13,220 nucleotides of DNA from Firmicutes bacterium UBA995 (GTDB lineage Bacteria; Bacillota; Sulfobacillia; UBA995). A program made the translations under genes and the position numbers. Numbering within the stretch: the stretch's first letter is position 1; every line of letters starts with the position of its first letter. Below, piece after piece: positions 1-8,916 of the stretch. The stretch is taken from the NCBI GenBank assembly GCA_002291985.1, contig DBBB01000115.1, forward strand, positions 1 through 13,220, given 5' to 3'. The notes below the pieces were generated by a model that was given only the letters and a program-made list of their open reading frames with translations, was not told where the DNA came from and did not search any database.

Positions 1-33
1 GGCGTGAGGGGACCGGGGGGGAGGGGGGAGGAA

Positions 34-918
34 GTGCGACACAGCCTCAAGGCATGGGCAGTCTTACTCCTGGTGCTGGCCGGCCTTGTGGTGGGGGCGG
101 GCATGGGCGCGGGCTGCGCCCGGGCGGATGACGCCGAACTGGCGGTACACTTCCTCGATGTCGGGCAAGGCGACGCCATACTGATCGAGCTTCCCGGCGG
201 ACATCACCTGCTGATAGACACGGGTCCTGATCCTGCTACCATCATGGGCCATCTGCGCCGTCACGGCGTGCGGCGCCTGGAGGCCATGATCCTCACCCAT
301 CCCCATCATGACCATATTGCCGGAGCGGAGGCCATCCTGGCCGAGATCCCCGTGGCTCGGGTGTACGATAGCGGCAAGCCGCACACTACCCGGACTTATG
401 AACGCCTCCTGGAAGCGTTACGGCGGCCGGTTGAGGAAGGCAGGACGCGTTTTGTACTGGCCCGGGCGGGCATGGAACTGTCCTTGCCGGCAGCCCCGCC
501 ACCATCTCCTGCCGTCCGTCTTCATGTACTGCACCCGACCGATCGGCTCGAAGCACTGAGCATCAACAACGCTTCCATCGTGCTCAGGCTGACTCACGGC
601 GAGGTAGCCTTCATGTTCACCGGTGACGCCGAGCGCGAGACCGAGGAACGACTGGCCAAAGGCGCAGACGTCCTGTCCGCCGACATACTAAAGGTGGGCC
701 ACCACGGGAGTCGGACTTCGACGACGGCGCCGTTTCTCGACCGGGTCGGCCCTCGGGTGGCGGTAATCTCCTCCGGGCGCAATCCCTACGGACATCCTCA
801 CCGGGAAGTCCTGGAGCGTCTCCGGGCGGCCGGGGTGGAGGTATATGTCACCGGCGAGCGGGGCACGGTTACGGTCTTCAGCGATGGGATGCGATACCGG
901 GTTCGCAGCGAACGCTGA
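34..918 (+). CDS. Exported ComEC-like metallo-beta-lactamase-fold hydrolase
   Basis: This is a 294-residue metallo-beta-lactamase-fold protein of the type found as the C-terminal domain of the DNA-uptake protein ComEC/Rec2. The sequence shows HFLDVGQGDAILIELPGG, then LIDTGP, the metal-binding motif HPHHDH at about residues 89-94, FTGDAE, and the ComEC-type KVGHHGSRTST. None of the ComEC membrane channel is present. Instead there is one hydrophobic N-terminal segment (about residues 6-28) ending near GAGCARADD, so the enzyme is probably exported. The Cys could be a weak lipobox (Gly at -3), or cleavage may follow ARA. I prefer GTG 34 because GAGGGG at 21-26 lies 7 nt upstream; an in-frame GTG at 4 would add ten residues and sits too near the window edge to judge. 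In this family the fold usually hydrolyses phosphodiesters, but the substrate here is unknown. The next gene is its usual partner, DUF3006. Confidence 0.88.
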   Translation: MRHSLKAWAVLLLVLAGLVVGAGMGAGCARADDAELAVHFLDVGQGDAILIELPGGHHLLIDTGPDPATIMGHLRRHGVRRLEAMILTHPHHDHIAGAEAILAEIPVARVYDSGKPHTTRTYERLLEALRRPVEEGRTRFVLARAGMELSLPAAPPPSPAVRLHVLHPTDRLEALSINNASIVLRLTHGEVAFMFTGDAERETEERLAKGADVLSADILKVGHHGSRTSTTAPFLDRVGPRVAVISSGRNPYGHPHREVLERLRAAGVEVYVTGERGTVTVFSDGMRYRVRSER

Positions 919-945
919 CGGTAAGACGGTAAGGAGGATAAACCC

Positions 946-1188
946 TTGCATCTGAAGGTCAGTGTCGATAGAGTAGAGGAGGGCATGGCCATCCTCATTC
1001 CTCGCGAGCCGCCGGACACGACCATCCTGTGGCCGGCGCGGCTGCTGCCGGGGGGATTCCGGGAGGGCTCCATTCTGGATTTCGAGATCCGTCTGGACGA
1101 GGAAGAGACGCAGCGAGTGCGCCGCCGCGTGCGGGGTCTCATCCAGGACCTCGTCCGGATGTCCGACCGCCCGAAGGAGCGAGAGTGA
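946..1188 (+). CDS. DUF3006 domain protein
   Basis: A small acidic protein of 80 residues matching DUF3006. Its pattern is VDRVEEGMAILI, then a stretch around LWPARLLPGGFREGSILDF, then a charged helix rich in Glu and Arg (EEETQRVRRRVRGLIQDLV). The start is TTG 946, set by a strong AAGGAGG at 931-937 with an 8-nt spacer. The gene lies 27 nt after the ComEC-like hydrolase, and its stop overlaps the surE start. DUF3006 genes commonly sit next to stand-alone ComEC-like hydrolases. The biochemical role is unknown. The fold looks like a small beta-barrel followed by a helix, which would suit an accessory or inhibitory subunit, but that is inference only. Confidence 0.85.
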   Translation: MHLKVSVDRVEEGMAILIPREPPDTTILWPARLLPGGFREGSILDFEIRLDEEETQRVRRRVRGLIQDLVRMSDRPKERE

Positions 1189-1985
1189 CCGGGTTGAAAC
1201 GCCTCATCTTTCTCACCAACGACGACGGTATTGGCGCCCCGGGCCTTCAGTGCTTGCACCGGCAAATCCTGGCGGCAGCCGACTGGCAAGTGCTGGTGGT
1301 AGCTCCCGACGGGGAGCGAAGTGGAGCGGGACATTCGGTATCATTGCGCCGCCCGGTCTACGTGAGCGAGCACAACCTCAACAGCCTGCCCGGTCGGGCT
1401 TGGGCCGTTGCCGGTACGCCGGCAGACTGCGTGAAGGTAGGATTGGCCGCCCTGACCGATGCGAAGCCTGACCTGGTGCTATCCGGGATCAACCGGGGCG
1501 CCAACCTGGGGACCGATGTGTTCTGTTCGGGTACCGTTTCCGCAGCCGTCCAGGGCGCCATCCTCGGGATACCGTCGCTGGCGATCTCGCTCAACGCTTA
1601 CGAGGGGGCGAACTATGGTCTGGCAGCCCGGGTCGCGGTGCGACTGGCGGGGCTCATCCTGTGCCACGGACTGCCTCCGGGTACGATGCTCAACGTGAAC
1701 GTGCCTGACCGGCCGGCGGCCGCCATCCCCGGTTTTGCCCTGACCCGGCTCGGCTCGGGCGCTTGGCTGAACCAGGTGCAGACGCGAGTGGATGCTGATG
1801 GGCGCAGCTACTACTGGCTTGCCTCCGATCCTTCCGCCGTGGCCAACGAAACGGGTACCGACCACCTGGCGATGGCAGAAGGCAAGGTGTCGATAACGCC
1901 CATTCACTTCGACCTGACCCACCCTCCCGCGCTCGATCTGCTCGGCGAGTGGGACCTGGGCGCTGCCTGGCGGGCGCTTGGCTGA
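1185..1985 (+). CDS. surE: 5'/3'-nucleotidase SurE
   Basis: SurE is a metal-dependent cytosolic phosphatase that removes phosphate from nucleoside 5'- and 3'-monophosphates and is linked to stress and stationary-phase survival. The 266-residue product begins with the diagnostic LTNDDG (Asp13 and Asp14). It continues with APDGERSGAGHSVS (Ser46) and SGINRGANLGTDVFCSGTV (Asn103), which supply the metal site. The length is normal for the family. The start is GTG 1185, which overlaps the DUF3006 stop as GTGA, with AAGGAG at 1173-1178 six nt upstream; TTG 1194 is a weaker alternative. The 4-nt overlap implies translational coupling to the two preceding genes. Why a nucleotidase should follow a ComEC-like hydrolase is not settled; joint salvage of nucleotides from degraded nucleic acid is one idea. 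Confidence 0.95.
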   Translation: MTGLKRLIFLTNDDGIGAPGLQCLHRQILAAADWQVLVVAPDGERSGAGHSVSLRRPVYVSEHNLNSLPGRAWAVAGTPADCVKVGLAALTDAKPDLVLSGINRGANLGTDVFCSGTVSAAVQGAILGIPSLAISLNAYEGANYGLAARVAVRLAGLILCHGLPPGTMLNVNVPDRPAAAIPGFALTRLGSGAWLNQVQTRVDADGRSYYWLASDPSAVANETGTDHLAMAEGKVSITPIHFDLTHPPALDLLGEWDLGAAWRALG

Positions 1986-2160
1986 GGCGGCGGGATGACG
2001 CGACTGCCTCTCGCCAGAGGGAACGCGCCGAGGTCGAACGGCACGGCGGTGATCCTGCCGACCATGGTTTCTAGCCTGTGGGGACGGGCCCCTGGGCCCT
2101 CCAGGTCACCATGAGTACCGGTCAGCACACGGCGCCCGCCCGGGGAAGTCGGAAGAAAAT

Positions 2161-2189
2161 CGGCAGGCTTGCAGGGAAAAAGCCTGTCG
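2161..2189 (+). other. Stem-loop in the dppD leader region
   Basis: Bases 2161-2170 pair with 2180-2189 over ten base pairs, including one G-T, around a 9-nt loop. No T-run follows on the + strand; the bases after it are A-rich. On the - strand the hairpin would be followed by ATTTTCTT, like a weak terminator, but no - strand gene needs one. It lies in the 279-nt gap between surE and dppD. It could be a leader structure or chance. I recognise no known riboswitch. Confidence 0.35.
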
Positions 2190-2264
2190 ACGGCCAAAAG
2201 AAAGCAAAACACACGGTGCGAGATGGGCCGGGGTGAGCGACCGCCAAGCGAGGTGGCATGCGGC

Positions 2265-3254
<990 letters not shown>

Positions 3255-4280
3255 ATGCCTCGCAGGCGGGAAGCGGTCGTTCCCGAGTTTGAACCCCGCA
3301 GCGATGCGCTGCTGGAAGTACAGGAGTTGCGTAAGTGGTTTCCCGTGACGGGAGGCGTCTTCGGCCGGCAAGTAGGGAACGTGAAGGCAGTCGATGGTGT
3401 CAACTTCTTCATCCGGCCGGGTGAGACCCTGGGGCTGGTGGGCGAGTCAGGGTGCGGCAAGACCACGACCGGTCGCGTCATCCTCCGCCTGATCGAACCC
3501 ACGGAAGGCCGGGTGTATTTCGAGGGCCGCAACGTATTCGACCTGAACCGGGAGGAGATGCGGCGACTGCGGCGCCAGATGCAGATCATCTTCCAGGACC
3601 CGTACAGCTCCCTGAACCCGCGCATGACGGTGGGCGACATCGTCGGCGAGGCCCTGGAAATCCACGGCGTGGCCCGCGGCCGCGAGAAGGGGAATAGAGT
3701 CCAGGATCTGCTGGAAGTGGTGGGGCTCAACCCGCAGCATGCCAGGCGCTATCCCCACGAATTCTCCGGGGGCCAGCGGCAGCGGATCGGCGTGGCCCGA
3801 GCCCTGGCCCTGAACCCCAAACTCATCATATGCGACGAACCGGTGAGTGCCCTGGACGTGTCCATCCAGTCCCAGATCCTGAACCTGCTCGAGGATCTGC
3901 AGTCCGAATTCAAGCTCACCTACCTGTTCATCGCCCATAACCTGTCGGTGGTCAAGCACATCTCCGACAGGGTCGGCGTGATGTACCTCGGCCAGGTTGT
4001 GGAGCTGTGTCAGTCCGACGAGCTGTTTGCGAACCCGCTGCACCCGTACACCGAGGCGCTGATGTCTGCTATTCCCCTGCCCGATCCCGAATACCGGCAG
4101 GAGCGAATCATCCTCGAAGGCGACGTGCCCAGCCCCATGCACCCGCCGATGGGGTGTCACTTCCATACCCGATGCCGCTACGTCATGCCCATCTGTCGAG
4201 AGGTCGAGCCGGCATTCATCGATGTAGGCGAGGAGCACTTCGCCGCTTGCCATTTGCGGAAGACACGACAGAAGCAGTAA
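3255..4280 (+). CDS. dppF: Peptide-type ABC transporter ATP-binding protein, DppF/OppF family
   Basis: The second ATPase of the pair, 341 residues, expected to form a heterodimer with the preceding protein under a Dpp/Opp-type permease. The motifs are Walker A GESGCGKT (63-70), Q-loop IFQDPYSSLNPRM, signature FSGGQRQRIGVARAL (from about 170), Walker B LIICDEPVSALDVS and switch LFIAHNLSVV. The C-terminal family extension is present, with cysteines in MGCHFHTRCRY, PICREVEP and AACHL. ATG 3255 follows the dppD stop with no gap. AAGGAGGTG at 3240-3248, inside the end of dppD, is its ribosome site, so the two are surely co-translated. The pair ends here; a 254-nt gap and a new promoter follow. Substrate unknown (peptide, nickel or sugar oligomer). 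Confidence 0.93.
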   Translation: MPRRREAVVPEFEPRSDALLEVQELRKWFPVTGGVFGRQVGNVKAVDGVNFFIRPGETLGLVGESGCGKTTTGRVILRLIEPTEGRVYFEGRNVFDLNREEMRRLRRQMQIIFQDPYSSLNPRMTVGDIVGEALEIHGVARGREKGNRVQDLLEVVGLNPQHARRYPHEFSGGQRQRIGVARALALNPKLIICDEPVSALDVSIQSQILNLLEDLQSEFKLTYLFIAHNLSVVKHISDRVGVMYLGQVVELCQSDELFANPLHPYTEALMSAIPLPDPEYRQERIILEGDVPSPMHPPMGCHFHTRCRYVMPICREVEPAFIDVGEEHFAACHLRKTRQKQ

Positions 4281-4323
4281 GGATCGAGGCCGAGCTTTCC
4301 GGGGCGGGACGATCGCACGATAC

Positions 4324-4340
4324 GGGCGAGCGTCTCGCCC
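4324..4340 (+). other. Short stem-loop downstream of dppF
   Basis: GGGCGAG (4324-4330) and CTCGCCC (4334-4340) form a perfect 7-bp stem around a 3-nt loop, 43 nt after the dppF stop. There is no T-run after it, so it is not a standard intrinsic terminator. It may protect the 3' end or work with Rho. The rest of the 4281-4470 gap shows nothing I recognise. Confidence 0.35.
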
Positions 4341-4470
4341 TGGGTCATTGACGGAGGGCTACGGCGGCCGGCGCCCTGACTCGGACCACCTGCGTTTCCC
4401 CTGCACCTTTTCGGCGCGACGGTCAGGCTTCTCAGTATTGTGTTTCTTTGCCGATCCGCCGCCTTTCGCC

Positions 4471-4500
4471 TTTACGGCCCCCGGGAGGCGACCCTATAAT
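4471..4500 (+). promoter_or_regulatory. Sigma-A-type promoter of pcrB
   Basis: TATAAT at 4495-4500 is a perfect -10. TTTACG at 4471-4476 matches four of six bases of the -35 consensus, and the spacer is 18 nt. Transcription would begin near 4507, about 28 nt before the pcrB GTG at 4535. This also argues against the longer pcrB frame that begins at 4448, since that start would lie upstream of the promoter. Confidence 0.72.
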
Positions 4501-4534
4501 CAGGGCAGGTCGCGGATTTGATCGGAGGCGAGCC

Positions 4535-5281
4535 GTGCTGGCGGATACCTGGCGGGAACGCCTGAAGGGATGGCGCCACCTGACGAAACTCGACCCCGAT
4601 CGGCCCCTTGACGGCCGGCGCCGGGAGGGCGTGCTGCGCAGCGGCACCGACGCCCTGATCATCGGCGGCACCCAGGGAATCACCATGCCCGGCGTACGAG
4701 CGCTGCTGGAGCGGGTGTCAGGCTGCGGGCTGCCGGTGGCCGTAGAGGTATCGTCCCCGGCTGCCCTGGTGCTCGGCGCCGACCTGTATCTCGTCCCCTT
4801 CGTGCTGAATGCCGGCGACCCGTACTGGCTGGTGGGTGCCCACCAGCTGGCCCTGCGCGACCTGGGTGATTGGCGGAGCGAGTTCTGGCAGGCGGTGGTG
4901 CCGGAGGCGTACCTTGTGCTGAATCCCGATTCGGCGGTGGCCCGGCTTACCCGGGCGATCGCGCCCCTCGGGGCGGAGGAGGCGGAGGCCTATGGTCGTT
5001 GCGCGGAAGGGTTGTTCGGGGCCCCCGTGGTCTACCTCGAATATAGCGGCAAGTACGGAGATCCCCGGCTCGTCGCCCGGGTAGGACAGGCTCTTGGCCG
5101 TTCCCGGCTATTCTACGGAGGAGGAATCGATGGGCCGGAACGGGCGGCGGAGATGGCGGGGCTTGTCGACACGGTGGTAGTCGGAAATCTGGCGCATGAG
5201 GGGGAACCCCGGCTGCTGGCGGAGACGGTGGCTGCGGTGCGTTCCACGGCGGGGAGGTCTACCCGTTGCCCGATGTCCTGA
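4535..5281 (+). CDS. pcrB: Prenylglyceryl-phosphate synthase family protein (PcrB/GGGPS)
   Basis: A TIM-barrel prenyltransferase that joins a polyprenyl diphosphate to sn-glycerol-1-phosphate, forming an ether lipid precursor. Bacterial PcrB uses heptaprenyl diphosphate; the archaeal relatives use geranylgeranyl diphosphate. The 248-residue product shows HLTKLDPDR (about 15-23), the strand DALIIGGTQG, a YLEYSGKYGDP loop, and the phosphate-binding end YGGGIDGPERAAEM followed by VDTVVVGNLAHEG, all diagnostic. GTG 4535 is the start: GGAGG at 4524-4528 is 6 nt upstream and the promoter ends at 4500. Chain length of the prenyl substrate cannot be read with confidence, so heptaprenyl is inferred from other Bacillota. 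Its last 16 bases overlap the diacylglycerol-kinase-like gene, a lipid-metabolism neighbour. Confidence 0.9.
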   Translation: MLADTWRERLKGWRHLTKLDPDRPLDGRRREGVLRSGTDALIIGGTQGITMPGVRALLERVSGCGLPVAVEVSSPAALVLGADLYLVPFVLNAGDPYWLVGAHQLALRDLGDWRSEFWQAVVPEAYLVLNPDSAVARLTRAIAPLGAEEAEAYGRCAEGLFGAPVVYLEYSGKYGDPRLVARVGQALGRSRLFYGGGIDGPERAAEMAGLVDTVVVGNLAHEGEPRLLAETVAAVRSTAGRSTRCPMS

Positions 5282-5637
5282 TCATCGTGAATCCGTCCGC
5301 GGGTTCGGGCAGGGCGGGAAGGTGCTGGCTGCGCGTACAGCGGATGCTCGCCCGCGAAGGACTGACTTTCTCCTCGGTGCGTCATGACGGCCTCGCCGGC
5401 CTGGGCGAACTCGCGGCACACGCCGCCCGCGCGGGCCATACGGTCATCGGGGCCATGGGAGGCGACGGCACCGTGCGCGAAGTGGCAGGGGGGCTGGCGG
5501 GGACGGGCGCGGCCCTGGGGATCATCCCCGCAGGGACGGACAACGGCCGCTACTGGGAGAAGGGCCTGCGGATCGCCGCCGCCGCCGACCCAGCCGATGG
5601 ACAGTTCGACGTTTCGCTCGTGCAGGCGGCGAGCTGA
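5266..5637 (+). pseudogene. Internally deleted diacylglycerol kinase / YegS-type lipid kinase remnant
   Basis: The 123-residue frame starts well for the DAGK catalytic family: VLIIVNPSAGSGRAGR (5-19), then GGDGTVREVAGGLAG (65-79) and LGIIPAGTDN (84-93). At residue 93 it jumps directly to GRYWEKGLRIAAAADPADG (94-112), which corresponds to the NGRYxGGGMRIAPxAxxxDG element normally found roughly 100 residues further on. It then stops eleven residues later, where full enzymes (about 290-330 residues) continue. Thus the middle of the lipid-binding domain and the C-terminus are missing, while the reading frame is intact across the join (about 5542-5547). TTG 5266 has GGGGAGG at 5251-5257 and overlaps pcrB by 16 nt, so it is probably still translated. 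It is most likely non-functional as a kinase; a small retained protein or an assembly collapse are alternatives. Confidence 0.75.
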
Positions 5638-5670
5638 AAGACCTGTGGCGAAGTAGAGAGGAGCATCTGC

Positions 5671-7809
5671 ATGGCGCAGGCAAGTCAGTCCGGTCCTTCC
5701 CATCTGCGGGGCATGTTTGCTCCCCAGTCAGTAGCGGTGGTGGGGGCTTCCCGCAGTCAGGGCAAGATCGGACACTCCATCCTGAAGAACATCATCGATT
5801 CCGCCTATGGGGGAGCACTCTACCCGGTAAACCCGCGGGAGGACGAGATCTTGGGCCGGCGGTCTTACCCCTCCCTCGCCGCCTGTCCCGGGCCGGTGGA
5901 GCTGGCAGTCATTGCCGTGCCGGCGCCTGCGGTGCCCGCCGTCGTCGAGGATTGCGGCCGCCACGGGGTACGCTACCTCGTGGTGATAACTGCCGGTTAC
6001 AAGGAGGTGGGCACGGAAGGCCTGACGCGGGAAAAAGACCTGCTGGCCCTGGTCCGCCGGTATGGCATGAAGATGCTGGGCCCCAATTGCCTCGGGCTCA
6101 TGGACACGCACACGCCGCTCAACGCATCTTTCGCCGCCGGTTTCCCCCTGAAGGGCGAGATCGCCTTCCTTTCCCAGAGCGGGGCGGTGTGCGCGGCGAT
6201 TCTCGACTGGAGTCTATCCGTCGGCCTCGGGTTCTCCAAGTTCGTCAGCCTGGGCAACAAGGCCGACCTCACCGAGGTTGACTTCATCCGGGAAGCGGCG
6301 GAAGATGGATACAGCAAGGTCATTTTGTGCTATGTCGAGGACGTGGTCGACGGCCAAGGTTTCATGGACACGGTCGCCGCGATCGGCGCCGGGACGCCCA
6401 TCGTCATCCTCAAGGCAGGGGCCAGTCAGGCCGGAGCGCGCGCGGCGTCCTCCCACACCGGGGCGCTGGCCGGCAGCGACCTGGCGTACGACGTGGCCTT
6501 TCACCAGGCGGGGGTGTTACGCGCTCGCACCATGGAAGAGCTATTCGACCTGGCCATTGCCTTTACCACGCAACCGCTGCCCGCCGGCGACCGGGTAGCC
6601 ATCGTCACCAACTCGGGGGGACCGGGCATAATCGCCACCGACGCCATCGAGGCGCGCGGACTCAAGATGGCGGAACTGACGCGGGAGACGGTCGAGCATT
6701 TGCGCCAGGAACTGCCGCCCACCGCCAGCTTCTATAACCCGGTCGACGTGATTGGCGATGCCGACGACCATCGCTACGACTTTGCCTTCAGACACGTGCT
6801 GGCCGATCCGGGGGTGGACAGCGTGCTATGCATGCTCACCCGGCCGGCAGTGATCGACCCGATGCTGGTTGCCGGGTCGATCATCGCTCGGCGGCGCGAA
6901 CACCCTGCCAAACCGGTTGTGGCCGCTTTCCTGGGCGGTGATAACGTTGCGGCCGCCACCCGGGAACTCATCGCCGCCGGCATTCCCTGCTTCAACTTCC
7001 CCGAGCGCGCGGTGACCGCCCTGTCCGGATTGGCCCGCTTTCAGGCTTTTCGCCGCCGCGCGCCGCGCGCCGACCGGACCATCGCCGTCGAAGGAGTGGA
7101 TCGAGAGGGGGCGGCGGCCATCCTCGCTGGAGCCCGCGAAGACCGCCGGGTGGTACTGCTGGCCGATGAGAGCGCCGCGCTGATGCGGGCCTATGGCATA
7201 CCCGTCGTCCCCTCGGGGCTGGCCACCGGGGCGGAACAGGCCGTGGCGCTGGCCGAGCAGTTCGGCTATCCCGTCGTCCTCAAGGTCGCCTCCCCGCAGA
7301 TCCTGCACAAGACGGACTTCGGCGGCGTTCGCCTGAACCTGGAGACCAGTTCGGAGGTCACGGACGCCTTCTTCGAAATCGTGGACGGCGCCCGTCGTTA
7401 CCAGCCACGCGCGGCCATCCATGGCGTCGAAGTTCAAAAGATGATGCGGGTCGGCATCGAGCTGATCATGGGCGTGAGCAGGGATGTTCATTTTGGGCCC
7501 CTGCTCATGTTCGGCCTGGGCGGGATATACGTGAACCTGCTGAAGGACGTGAGTTTCCGCCTGGCCCGGGGGGCGACCTGGGAGGAGATCGAGGCCATGG
7601 TGTCGGAGACCAAAGCATATGCGCTGCTGAGAGGTTATCGCGGCAAGCCGCCGGCGGACGTGGATGCGGTGATCGATGTGCTCGGGAGAGTCGCCGCCCT
7701 GGCGCAGGAGTTCCCCGGCATAGCCGAACTCGACATCAATCCCCTGTTTGCCTATGAGCGGGGGGAAGGGGTTTGCGCCCTGGACGTGAAAGTGACACTA
7801 AGCGAGTAG
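5671..7809 (+). CDS. Acyl-CoA synthetase (ADP-forming), fused alpha-beta type (acetate-CoA ligase family)
   Basis: This 712-residue enzyme interconverts acyl-CoA (typically acetyl-CoA), ADP and phosphate with acid, CoA and ATP. Domains in order are a CoA-binding Rossmann domain (about 1-135, beginning FAPQSVAVVGASRSQGKIG), a succinyl-CoA-ligase-like domain (about 145-290) with the phosphorylated His262 in SSHTGALAGSD, a second ligase-like region (about 300-440), and an ATP-grasp domain (about 475-712) with YPVVLKVASPQILHKTDFGG (His546) and AELDINPLF at the end. There is no C-terminal GNAT domain, so it is not the protein acetyltransferase Pat. The ATG start has AGAGGAG about 7 nt upstream. 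It sits 33 nt after the kinase remnant and 16 nt before the BioD-like gene, its usual partner. Acetyl-CoA is the default substrate; branched-chain or aryl acids are possible. Confidence 0.92.
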   Translation: MAQASQSGPSHLRGMFAPQSVAVVGASRSQGKIGHSILKNIIDSAYGGALYPVNPREDEILGRRSYPSLAACPGPVELAVIAVPAPAVPAVVEDCGRHGVRYLVVITAGYKEVGTEGLTREKDLLALVRRYGMKMLGPNCLGLMDTHTPLNASFAAGFPLKGEIAFLSQSGAVCAAILDWSLSVGLGFSKFVSLGNKADLTEVDFIREAAEDGYSKVILCYVEDVVDGQGFMDTVAAIGAGTPIVILKAGASQAGARAASSHTGALAGSDLAYDVAFHQAGVLRARTMEELFDLAIAFTTQPLPAGDRVAIVTNSGGPGIIATDAIEARGLKMAELTRETVEHLRQELPPTASFYNPVDVIGDADDHRYDFAFRHVLADPGVDSVLCMLTRPAVIDPMLVAGSIIARRREHPAKPVVAAFLGGDNVAAATRELIAAGIPCFNFPERAVTALSGLARFQAFRRRAPRADRTIAVEGVDREGAAAILAGAREDRRVVLLADESAALMRAYGIPVVPSGLATGAEQAVALAEQFGYPVVLKVASPQILHKTDFGGVRLNLETSSEVTDAFFEIVDGARRYQPRAAIHGVEVQKMMRVGIELIMGVSRDVHFGPLLMFGLGGIYVNLLKDVSFRLARGATWEEIEAMVSETKAYALLRGYRGKPPADVDAVIDVLGRVAALAQEFPGIAELDINPLFAYERGEGVCALDVKVTLSE

Positions 7810-7825
7810 AGACGAGGTGGAAAAG

Positions 7826-8896
7826 GTGCAGGCGGTATGTGTTATGGGGGACCCGGGCAGCGGTAAGACCGCCATTTGCCTCGGACTGAGTCTGAACTTG
7901 AAAGCCAGGGGTTATCGCGTCGGTTTCTTCAAACCCACGGTGAGACCGGCAGGACTGACGCAGGCTGGCGCTGATGAAGACACCTTGCTGATGCGAGAGG
8001 TTCTCGGAATGTCGGATGCGGCCGGCATGCCGGCCCGCGTGGTCGCGGGGCCGCATTATCTTCAGAAGTACGAGCGTCCGGAGGAAGATCGGCGTGCGAT
8101 CATCGAGTCCTTTCGTCAAGTGGCCGGCAATGCTGCGGTCATGGTGATCGAGGGCACGGCGCCGCATGTCCTGCTCAGCCTGGGATTGGACTTGCCAGGG
8201 CTTTGCCGGGACTTTGGCGCCGGCGCCATCTACATCTGCCGAGCCGAGGATGACCTCAGCCTGGACCGGACCATCCTCATCAACGAGTACCTGCGGACCA
8301 GGGAAATTGCCGTGTTGGGCACGATCTTCAACGATGTGCAACGGACGCTGCTCGATAAGGTGAGAGGGATTTATGCTCCGCTCCTGGAGGCGCGGGGCAT
8401 GCCGGTGCTGGGAGTGATCCCCCGTAATGTGGAGATATCGGCGCCGACCGTGGCCGAGTTCCATGCCGCGCTGGGCGGCGATATTCTGGCAGGGGAGGAC
8501 AACCTGGATCGCCAGGTAGAGGATATTCTGGTGGGGGCGATGACGCTCGACAGCGCCCTCAGCTATCTCCGCCGGGGAGCGGCGGCCAACCGGGCGCTGG
8601 TTACCGGCGGCGACCGCGCCGATCTGGCGCTGGCAGCTCTAGAGACGAATGCGGCAGCGATCATCCTGACCGGCGGCCTGTACCCGGACGTCCGGGTGCT
8701 CGCCCGGGCGGCGGAGCGGGGAGTCCCCGTAATCCTGGTTCACCACGACACCTACCGGGCACTCGAGCGTATGCACGAGGTATCGCGCAAGATCCGGGCG
8801 GACGACAGTCGAGCCATTGCCGCGGTGCGAGACGGTTTCGACCAGGGCTGCGATCACGAGCGACTCATGAGCGGTTTGCGGCTGCCGCCCCGCTGA
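7826..8896 (+). CDS. BioD-like P-loop / DRTGG domain protein (phosphotransacetylase N-terminal type)
   Basis: This 356-residue protein resembles the N-terminal regulatory part of long phosphotransacetylases, without the catalytic Pta domain. The N-terminal half is a BioD/CobQ-like P-loop fold with Walker A GDPGSGKT (8-15), GFFKPTVRPAG and VMVIEGT. The C-terminal half is a DRTGG domain, seen around RALVTGGDRADLALAALETN, AIILTGGLYPDVRVLARAAERGVPVILV and HDTY. GTG 7826 is preferred because GAGGTG lies 6 nt upstream; GTG 7817 would add three residues and has a weaker site. Such proteins often lie next to ADP-forming acyl-CoA synthetases, as here (16-nt gap). It probably senses nucleotide or acyl-phosphate status or modulates the synthetase; no enzyme activity can be claimed. 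Confidence 0.85.
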   Translation: MQAVCVMGDPGSGKTAICLGLSLNLKARGYRVGFFKPTVRPAGLTQAGADEDTLLMREVLGMSDAAGMPARVVAGPHYLQKYERPEEDRRAIIESFRQVAGNAAVMVIEGTAPHVLLSLGLDLPGLCRDFGAGAIYICRAEDDLSLDRTILINEYLRTREIAVLGTIFNDVQRTLLDKVRGIYAPLLEARGMPVLGVIPRNVEISAPTVAEFHAALGGDILAGEDNLDRQVEDILVGAMTLDSALSYLRRGAAANRALVTGGDRADLALAALETNAAAIILTGGLYPDVRVLARAAERGVPVILVHHDTYRALERMHEVSRKIRADDSRAIAAVRDGFDQGCDHERLMSGLRLPPR

Positions 8897-8916
8897 GCAC
8901 AGAGTTAGTTGAGGTC

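Noticed and set aside
2086..2105. GGGCCC repeats and CCTGG/CCAGG after surE as a terminator
   Set aside because: The stems are only 4-6 bp, overlap each other and lack a T-run.
3447..4253. A 268-codon - strand frame opposite dppF
   Set aside because: It has no recognisable domain and is opposite an unmistakable ABC ATPase; long antisense frames are common in GC-rich DNA.
7736..8464. A 242-codon - strand frame across the synthetase/BioD-like junction
   Set aside because: It is antisense to two clear genes, with no motif and no ribosome site.
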